From contig LIHB01000125.1 of assembly GCA_001297265.1 (NCBI GenBank), positions 1 through 64,000 on the forward strand: a stretch of DNA of 64,000 bases. Reading direction: 5' to 3'. Positions 57,136 to 64,000 of this stretch are shown here, piece after piece. Made by a program: the position numbers and the translations under genes. Numbering within the stretch: the first letter of the stretch is position 1; each line of letters starts with the position of its first letter. The DNA is from Mycosphaerella arachidis. Lineage: Eukaryota; Ascomycota; Dothideomycetes; Mycosphaerellales; Mycosphaerellaceae. The notes beneath the pieces are model-generated. The model was not told the origin of the DNA. It searched no databases and saw only the letters and a program-made list of their open reading frames with translations.

Positions 57136-57673
57136 GATGATCTTCGAGATTGGAGAAGATGGTAGGGTATTGGAGGTTGAGGTTCCTACGTTGGGATAAG
57201 GCTCGAGAGGGCGTTTTGACTGCTACTCGAGAATGCAGGTACACTCGCTGATGAAGTTGATGAAGGCGTCAGGTGACGTTCAGGAGGGCTAGGCAACACG
57301 AAGCTGACTGATGCTTCGACAGCTGATCCTTCGTGGGCGCAACCGTACTACTGACCTGAGTCGGTAAGGCGCTGTTCGAATTGTATACCTAAATCAGCCG
57401 AGACATCGATACTTTTTTATCTGGACCACTTCTTCCCTCTTGAAGCACTCCCTAAGCGTCCTGGAGGTTCAGTGACCACGAGCGCGAATGCGAGTGTGGT
57501 AGCATGAAGCTTGAAGTCGTACAAAAGCGGGCGCAGGATCGAGCCCATTGGGATGACTTCCTTTCGACTCTGTCAGAGCTGAAAATCATCTTTCTAACAT
57601 ATCGATTCACCTGAAGTTGACCTAAGAAGAATTACCCTCAGGTCTCGAGACAGCCAGGACACCACAACTTACC
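57136..57673. other. ATP9 upstream region
   Basis: No coding frame is convincing. This stretch contains the ATP9 promoter and leader. No strong TATA box is evident. Confidence 0.5.
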
Positions 57674-58257
57674 ATGTTCGCCTCTAGCAAGCTCGCCTCC
57701 TCGACGATGCGCGCAAGCGTCGCACGCCAGTCGCATCGCATGCTATCCACGCCGCGAGGTGAGTCTCCGAGCTCAAAGACTTGTCATTAAGCACTCATAT
57801 ATGCTTCCTACCAGGCCTCACCACCATTCGAAGCTCCCTCACGCCCGCTTCCCGCCAACCCATCGCTCGCCACGGCCTGTTGCAGTCGAACGCCAAGAGC
57901 GCCTTTCTTGCCAACACGATCCGCAACAGCGCCCAATCCCGCAGCATCACAGCTGAGACAACCACAGGTGCCATCGTGTTGGCAGCAAAATTGCAAGGCG
58001 CGGGCTTGGCTACTGTTGGGCTGGCGGGTGCCGGCGTGGGCATTGGAGCTGTATTTGCTGCGTTGATCATTGGCGTGTCGAGGAATCCGTCGATGAGAGG
58101 TGAGCCTCGGGTGCAGGATTTCCTTCACACATCCTGTACTGATGATGTGTCACTTTTAGGCCAGCTGTTCCAGTACGCTATCATGGGCTTTGCGTTCGCT
58201 GAGGCTCAGGGGTTGTTCGCGATGATGGTTACGTTCTTGATGCTTTATGCATATTAG
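57674..58257 (+). CDS. ATP9: Nuclear-encoded mitochondrial ATP synthase subunit 9 (subunit c)
   Basis: The product is the proteolipid of the F0 rotor ring. Exons 57674-57758, 57815-58099 and 58160-58257 (introns 56 and 60 nt) give 155 residues. A basic, Ser-rich mitochondrial presequence (MFASSKLASSTMRASVARQS) precedes the mature hairpin: AAKLQGAGLATVGLAGAGVG, IGAVFAALIIGVSRNPSMRG (polar loop with the conserved Arg-Asn-Pro), and QLFQYAIMGFAFAEAQGLFA, whose Glu is the proton-binding carboxylate. The whole structure matches nuclear Atp9 of filamentous fungi. Confidence 0.95.
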
Positions 58258-59252
58258 GAGATGTGCACTGGAAACGAGCGGCGTGGAGCTACGCAGTGGA
58301 CGATGGACGACGGAATGGATGGAATCTGCTCTGCCACTGCTGTTCTCATACTCACGACATGAACCCCCTTCTTCCTCAAGCCATGAGAGCAGACAGAGGA
58401 GCTGTAGAGGGGAGGAAAAGAACGCTGGAGGTCTCCGTATCTTTTCGATTTCCTTTTGAAGCTGATCGCGAAGTCTAGCTGGGTTTTGATGAGGCGTCAT
58501 CTATACTTCGAGCACAGCCCTGCTCTGGTACCAAAGGTCTCTCAGGGTTACATCCAGTCCTCACGATCCGCAGTTATCCTGCGCCTAGGGCTCGAACCGG
58601 GACGCTGTTCCCCCTGATGTTGCCGGTCCTGGCCCAGGGAGTGCCACTGTCTTGGTCTAGGCAGATTTGTGACATCACGTTCTGGTTCCATGTGGTGGTG
58701 TTGAACATCATTTGATTCCCCGGTGCACATCCATCCCTACAATACATATCTCGTCAAGTCGGAGGCCGCAATCGAGGTCACGAGACACCAACCATGCAGA
58801 TCAACCTCTTCCTCATATTCCTCCGTTTCGTCGCGTTAGGACCAGGCCGAAATGTATTCCGCCTATTCTTCGTTCCCGTCTGGAGACCTTGCTAATCATG
58901 TCTTGTGGATCTCTGTGCCGAAGAATACGGCTGCGAATTTCGCACACCCGACGGGAATGATGTAGGCCGTCTCTGTAAGTCTCGAAGAATACCGGTCATT
59001 CACCTCGAATAACACGGACTGCTCACAAGCAAGAAAAGGGCCTAAAACCGTACACCACAGGGGGTTCGTACGTGTCAACCCACCCTAGTACTAGTCCTGC
59101 AATACAGTGTTTGAGGACGGCAGAGCGAACGGCATGCCTAGCATTCAATGGGCTATGGTCGTGTGTGCTAGGAACGCTGAGTCCGATATATACATGTGCG
59201 TAGGGTTGGTCAACCTTAAAGGGCGGTTCACTGTCGCTATGCCCACTCCGCA
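58258..59252. other. Intergenic region, no gene seen
   Basis: No protein-like frame was recognised. A GGTTCGAGCCC sequence near 58590-58600 on the minus strand resembles a tRNA B box but does not fold as a T arm (see rejected). Confidence 0.5.
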
Positions 59253-59622
59253 CTAGAAACGGAACCTGGAACTCATAGGCAGGCCCCCGGGGGGCAAGTC
59301 GCAGTCGTAGTTTTCGCTGCCATATTTTAGTACGAGGCATTGCAAATGACGAAGATGAGCGTACGGGCAGTTACCCTGGTCTTTGATACATTCAACGGAA
59401 CTGCCTCCACCACCTGCATCGACAATCTGGCAGTAGCCTGTCTCGCAGCCTGGTGGATCAACGCCTTTCAACTGTCGTTCATCAATTAGTCCACGATTAA
59501 TGCAGGAAAGGTGGCCTGGTAATCGAACATACATGGCATTTGTTGCAAAGGTTTTCGACGTGGCACACGGCGATGCTGGGCACGCTGAAGATGCATAGCA
59601 GTATGGTATTCTGGAGCAGCAT
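59253..59622 (-). CDS. Candidate small secreted cysteine-rich protein
   Basis: Exons 59533-59622 and 59253-59471 flank a 61-nt intron (GTATGT donor, CTAAT branch site 18 nt before CAG). The product has 102 residues. The first 20 residues, MLLQNTILLCIFSVPSIAVC, look like a signal peptide. The mature part begins CHVENLCNKCH and contains nine cysteines in about 83 residues, with a Gly-rich GGGGSS spacer. No known domain is seen. Such proteins are often effectors or hydrophobin-like factors in plant-associated fungi, but that is inference. The unspliced frame from 59651 is an alternative reading that loses the signal peptide. A TATTTAAAG box about 70 bp upstream supports the model. Confidence 0.55.
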
Positions 59623-59688
59623 CGCTGTGGTTGGAGGGGTCGGAATGGCAATGAGATGGACTGAAGATTAAAGAGAGCAGACCTGGGG

Positions 59689-59700
59689 CGACTTTAAATA
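59689..59700 (-). promoter_or_regulatory. TATA-like box
   Basis: On the minus strand the bases read TATTTAAAGTCG. They lie about 70 bp upstream of the ATG at 59622, a fitting distance for a fungal TATA box. Confidence 0.4.
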
Positions 59701-60234
59701 CCTTCCAATGTCGGAACTGTAAGTTCTAGATTGTCGTGTTGGTCATGGCATCGCAAGGCATCGTTGCGTGGAGATGGTCGGTCGGTTTCAACGTGCATGG
59801 GGCCCTTGACACATTTGTTGGTGTGCAGACCCTATCGACATGTCAAACGTTGTCAGATGGCCAAAGGCTTCGATTGGCCCCTACCGTCGCTCTTCGACCT
59901 ATGCGGCCTTGCGGCCTCGGTCTCTGGTTACCTTATTCACAACAACATTTGCATGCTAGTGCCGAGCGGTAGCAACTGCAAAGATGCGTTCGACATAGGT
60001 GGAGAGGCCGGTCTTTAAGACATCCATGGAGTAGACAGCCTATTGTTGTCGTAGGCCCGCTTCTGGCACGCTCTGGCTACTGGATGCGTCTATTAACAGG
60101 TATGCACAAGAAGCATGGAGAGAAATGCTCACTTATGCTTCCAGCCGGTGCAGAGGATCATGTGAGTGAGCGAGTCATCTGACTTGGCGAATAAACCGAT
60201 ATCAGTGCTCCCAAGCCAATCCACCTTGAACTCG
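59701..60234. other. Intergenic region, no gene seen
   Basis: Short frames only on both strands. Confidence 0.45.
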
Positions 60235-61037
60235 CTAGAGAAGTGAAGGGAGTTCATGTAGGGTTGGGCGCCACGGAAGCGAATTGCGAGTGTCTTGTCG
60301 GAGGCAAAAAGCGTCTCTGACTACTGTTGAGTCGCCACAATGGCAGGCACTTATTGTCCTACGTCGAACATGGGTCTTCAAGCAATACAACTTCCTCCTC
60401 GCAACACTCTTTCCTGCTGGCACACCTTCGCTGCCATCATCCATGTAATTTTCGCTATCTGAGTTCGGCCCAAACGCTGCGGTGACTGAGCGGTCTGAGT
60501 CAGCCGAATTTGGTATGACGGGACAAAGAGGTTTCCCCGGCCTGCAGAAATCGTAAATATACCCTTGAGTCCGGCTAGGGTCCAGGTCTTGCAGCGCTCG
60601 AATATCAGCAAGCTCGAGTCTGGCGAAAGCTTCTATTGTCTTTGCACCCTGGCCATCGAGGTTCTGGAAATTGGTTCGCGTGAGTTTGATCTCGGTGTTG
60701 GCAGTCGCAATGGAGACAGCGAATGTTGGCGACTTCGGGGGCGGTGTTGAGAGAAGGCGTAAAGTCTCGTTGTCGTGGAATGGGTCGGCGTACAGAGCAC
60801 GCATATCAGCGCCGATGCAGTATTGTGAAGGGAACCAAGTTGGCTCATCGGCGGAAGGATGATGTGCGTATCGTGTTCAGAGTCGCCACCCACATGAACG
60901 CTATCCTTCATTTGAGGTTTTCTGCCGTCGCAGACAGCTGCATCTACGCCCTTGACGCCTTTGAGCATCTTGATCGGGTTTGGATCAAAGACGACCATCA
61001 CGCCGGTCTGACCAGGTCTGTAGCTTTTAGTAGTCAT
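60235..61037 (-). CDS. Unrecognised protein, two-exon model
   Basis: The second part, 60843 down to 60235, is a long frame of about 200 residues, reading MRALYADPFHDNETLRLLST, LDGQGAKTIEAFARLELADI and GYIYDFCRPGKPLCPVIPNS. A 50-nt intron (60844-60893; donor GTGGGT, acceptor GATGAG) would join it in frame to an upstream exon from MTTKSYRPGQTGVMVVFDPN. The product is then 250 residues. The donor is weak and no family is recognised. Confidence 0.45.
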
Positions 61038-61482
61038 TAACAGGTTACTCGAGTGAATACCGGCGACAAGATGACTGTGTTCGCAGGGAAAGCCTACCTG
61101 GCTATCTAGTGCTGCGTGTCTTTGCGAAAGTGTGCAGGTTTCAGGTGGCTTGCGATCTTGGGTTTGCTGAATGGCAAAGAATGTGGTGGATGAGTGGGAA
61201 GAGCAAGAAATATTTGTTTCTCGGGCCGGAAGCTGCAATCTAACGGTCCGCTGACTCGAAGTGAATGTAAGCTGGATCATGCCAATTTCGCTTCGAGTCA
61301 CTGCTCCTATGCAGAGATACTGTTGATACGACATTCACAACCAGCGCGTTTGCCAGGCACTACGAGCAAAGCCTTTGTGCTCGATCACACTGGACCATGT
61401 TCCGAGTACAGGCTGGCAGGCCTAACTGCTATACCGACTCGGCTGTCGCACGAAGTGACTAGATCATGGCAGTGATTCATTC

Positions 61483-62193
61483 TCAGGGACGCTTCTTGTC
61501 TCTATCCTTGGGCACGCAGGTCATTGGACTGCCGAAAATGATCAGAGCTCTCAGCATCACTATCTCATTTCCATATCGAAGCGTCGATCCCAGGACAGAG
61601 ATCATTTTGGCCAGGCGCGCGAACACTTTTAACTCGTCCAGCGGAGCCAAAAGTGTAGGCAGTAGCGTTGCCCAGTCCGCTCGAATGCAGTCCCAGCTGG
61701 CACGACTCAGGTTGCGTGCCCTGTCGAGATTCTTCCCTACCACGTCGGGATCCGTCGAAGTCACCAGGCGTCGACGATACAGAGACACTCTGTAGTCGAT
61801 GTACGCCTTTTTGGCAACCCGGTGAGTTTCCTTCGCCCGGATACGTAACATTTCTGCTTCTAGACGAGCTGCATCGCTCTCTCGCACTGAGTCGGGTGTA
61901 ATCTGCTCTTTCGCGGCACTAAGGTTTTCCCACAGTCTCGCTGCCTCTTGTTCATGTCTTTGTACAAGCCTACGATTTTCGGGGCCTGTGGTGTTCTCCA
62001 GCCCCTTGATCATGAATTCACTCGCCTTGGACAGCGGTCGGCGTTGAGGTCGTTCTTGCTTTCGGAGAGCTGTGCAATTGGTGAAACGACAGCGCTGGAT
62101 TCGGAAGACTTGCTGAAGTGCGCCAGCAATAGTGCTGTCTACACATCGCAAGGCTATGTCAGGGCTGCAGAGCCTTGGTGCCAGCATTGTCAA
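61483..62193 (-). CDS. Unrecognised 236-residue basic protein
   Basis: A single-exon frame encodes a helical, Arg/Lys-rich protein. Features are RLEAEMLRIRAKETHRVAKK and AYIDYRVSLYRRRLVTSTDP in the middle, and WATLLPTLLAPLDELKVFA near the C-terminus. The N-terminal 50 residues are basic and Cys-containing. No signal peptide is evident. Unknown function. Confidence 0.55.
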   Translation of the reverse strand: MTMLAPRLCSPDIALRCVDSTIAGALQQVFRIQRCRFTNCTALRKQERPQRRPLSKASEFMIKGLENTTGPENRRLVQRHEQEAARLWENLSAAKEQITPDSVRESDAARLEAEMLRIRAKETHRVAKKAYIDYRVSLYRRRLVTSTDPDVVGKNLDRARNLSRASWDCIRADWATLLPTLLAPLDELKVFARLAKMISVLGSTLRYGNEIVMLRALIIFGSPMTCVPKDRDKKRP

Positions 62194-63789
62194 GATGTGT
62201 GCAATAGAGTCGCGATTTGTCCGTGGAGAAGTCTTGGTTCATGACTTTCTCGCTCGGTGACAGACCTACATTCGTCCGGTTTAGGTATAGTTCAGATAAT
62301 GGTCCGAGCTTGCAATGGACCACATGTCAAGCGACCGTGAGGCAAATGAGTAGGAGGACAATGCGCTATATCTTTCTGCGAGACTCAGCCTCCTGCGTGA
62401 TCGGTGTACCTACCGGTGTGTTCGAGTGAACGCCTTAGTCTCGATGGCACGGAGTGGTCTGAGGTAGTGAGCTTTGCCACCATTCCTCGGATTTGCAAAC
62501 CGCCAATTGTATCGCGAAGCCAGCGAGCATGCTGGACAAAGACTCCTGGAGATTGTCAGGTAGTAGCCATCGTTGTCGTTGCAAATGGTTTCGATGTCGT
62601 GGATGACCTACGAAGCTGTTTCTTCACACGCGCGGTGTGCCAGTCATTTTCACGAGCAACTACTGATCGCCTTCGAATCTGAAGTCCATAACACAGGTCA
62701 AAATCCTGATGATTCCTGCTGGACCGTTCGGCCTCCCTTGTGCTTGTGTTGGGGCGAAGACTTGAGCCCGTCTGGCTTCGCGCTGTGAAAGGGCGCTGAA
62801 GCTGTCTGAGCAGAGACGCGCCGACGTAGCATTGAACTTGTTGCATTCTTTAGAGTCGCAAGCTTATAGGGGGCCTTGGAACAAGCGCACCGTCTATGTG
62901 GAAGTCTTCTGATGCGAGATTCCAGGGTATGGTAGCCGGATGAAAGTGGCGATTGTTGAACGACCATGAACTGTCGCGAAATATCTTCCGTGAGCTGTGA
63001 TCGCTTCAGTGTGATGAGAGTCGCAGGTGCCTTCCATACACAAAGCGCCGTTCATGACAAGCAGTCGCTGTTGGGTTCAGCAGGAAACAGACAGCTGCTG
63101 GATGCGTGTTTTTCGGAATCATGCGGGGCTAAGAAACGCATCCTGCGAGAGTCGTCGAACCACCTCTCCCACCAACCTTTCATTCCTGTGACAGGACACC
63201 GGCAGATGAAATGAACGGTGTGCAGTAGTCCCAGGAACGATCGCAGATGCATCAGATTACAACAGACAGCCACCATTGACCGAGGCACACGATTGCATGC
63301 ACAAGACCAAACTGTGCTGAAGGAAGTCATCTGATGAGAAAGCAGGACGAAATGCTGATCAGCTGCTCACGCCATCGCAACGAGACGAGACAGATGAAGC
63401 CATAAGAATTTGCGGAGCGGAGGGTACCGGAAGCGATGCGATGCGAGAAGTTCGAAAAATATGGGAGCGACTGTGTTCACGGATGAACGCCCAGAAGGAA
63501 GACATGAAAATAGAGTACCTCGAACCACGAGCGGTCTTTCCTGAGAGCCATGCAGGTTGTGACCAATCATATCCAATATATCGATGCTAGCTCTGTTGTG
63601 ATCTGGAGAGCTTGCACGCGAAACGGTCTGCTTTAAGTAGCTGCCCCTCCCGCATCATTTCTCTTGCCTTCGGCTTCCTCCAAGTCTCGACAATATATCC
63701 ACGACCCACAACACGAACATTGTTACGTGCCGCACATCAATCGAACGCTGATCTCACCCACTACAACCTCCATCAATCACATCAACAAA
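62194..63789. other. Intergenic region, no gene seen
   Basis: About 1.6 kb before the histone gene, including its promoter. A few frames on the minus strand at 62556-62967 look slightly protein-like, but neither a start nor a splice pattern supports a gene. Confidence 0.4.
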
Positions 63790-63983
63790 ATGCCTCCAAA
63801 GAAGTCCACCACCGCAAAGACGGCGACCAAGTCTGCCGCTTCTCACCCCAGCTATGCCGGTCAGTCTTCACCCTCTTATCCCCAGCGCCACGTTTGTCGC
63901 GGCGACCTGGGATAGCTTCCATCGTGATCGCCGTATGCTAATGCGTACATCCTGCAGATATGATCAAGGAGGCTGTCATCAGC
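63790..63983 (+). CDS. Histone H1, first two exons
   Basis: The product is the linker histone that binds nucleosomal DNA at entry and exit. Exon 1 (63790-63859) encodes MPPKKSTTAKTATKSAASHP and the start of the globular domain. A 98-nt intron then leads to exon 2 (63958-63983), SYADMIKEAVIS, the first helix of the winged-helix domain. A GTAAGT donor at 63984 shows the gene continues beyond the window. Thirty-two codons are visible. Confidence 0.85.
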
Positions 63984-64000
63984 GTAAGTTGACCATCCGA

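Noticed and set aside
58575..58615. tRNA B-box-like GGTTCGAGCCC on the minus strand
   Set aside because: The flanking bases do not pair as a T stem and no A box or cloverleaf can be drawn at the right distance.
60633..61334. 233-residue minus-strand frame overlapping the unrecognised gene at 60.2-61.0 kb
   Set aside because: Only its middle, after MTTKSYRPG, looks protein-like; the Ser/Thr-rich end is an off-frame shadow of the second exon in the preferred model.

Overview
The window looks like a nuclear chromosome segment of a filamentous ascomycete, most likely a Dothideomycete. The evidence is many short introns (about 42-90 nt, one near 171) with GTRNGT donors and CTRAY branch points, conserved eukaryotic housekeeping genes (CCT6, TRM10, RPT3, RRP6, nuclear ATP9, histone H1), secreted plant-cell-wall hydrolases, and AT-rich DNA almost stripped of CpA/TpG, the mark of repeat-induced point mutation (RIP). 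No species call can be made from sequence alone.

Layout. 1-3340 is RIP-destroyed retroelement DNA: a Ty3/gypsy pol tail with chromodomain on + and a gag remnant on -. An intact three-intron GH11 xylanase (3534-4434, -) follows, then a second AT-rich island with an 11-bp tandem repeat (4936-5660) and the broken 5' end of a CE5 acetylxylan esterase/cutinase. 7.2-10.3 kb holds the divergent pair TRM10 and CCT6. 11.3-15.1 kb is a run of frameshifted F-box/2EXR-like genes. 16-32 kb carries a GH16 Crh transglycosylase, an amino-acid transporter, an aldo-keto reductase, two unrecognised proteins, proteasome RPT3 and a cytochrome P450. 32.2-42.6 kb carries an intact founder-like member of a local gene family, a ToxD-type reductase, a 2EXR protein, a secreted GH43 protein, a truncated Zn2Cys6 regulator and a J-domain protein.

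42.8-49.1 kb is the most unusual part: a head-to-tail array of about eight related genes sharing a short first exon and an LLDLPAEIWSKIGKLA-type start to exon 2. Nearly all are disabled by stops, frameshifts or deletions, while an intact relative sits at 32.2 kb. RRP6 (49.1-51.7 kb) and ATP9 (57.7-58.3 kb) bracket two adjacent enzyme pseudogenes, an aconitase-superfamily protein and a beta-lactamase-like protein. The right end has a candidate small secreted cysteine-rich protein (59.25-59.62 kb), two unrecognised genes and the first two exons of histone H1.

Two themes emerge. Essential genes are intact and mostly have few or no introns, while nearly everything between them shows decay. Xylan-related genes recur (GH11, CE5 remnant, GH43), which fits a plant-associated lifestyle, but the window shows no single operating pathway. 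No tRNA, rRNA or CRISPR array was found.
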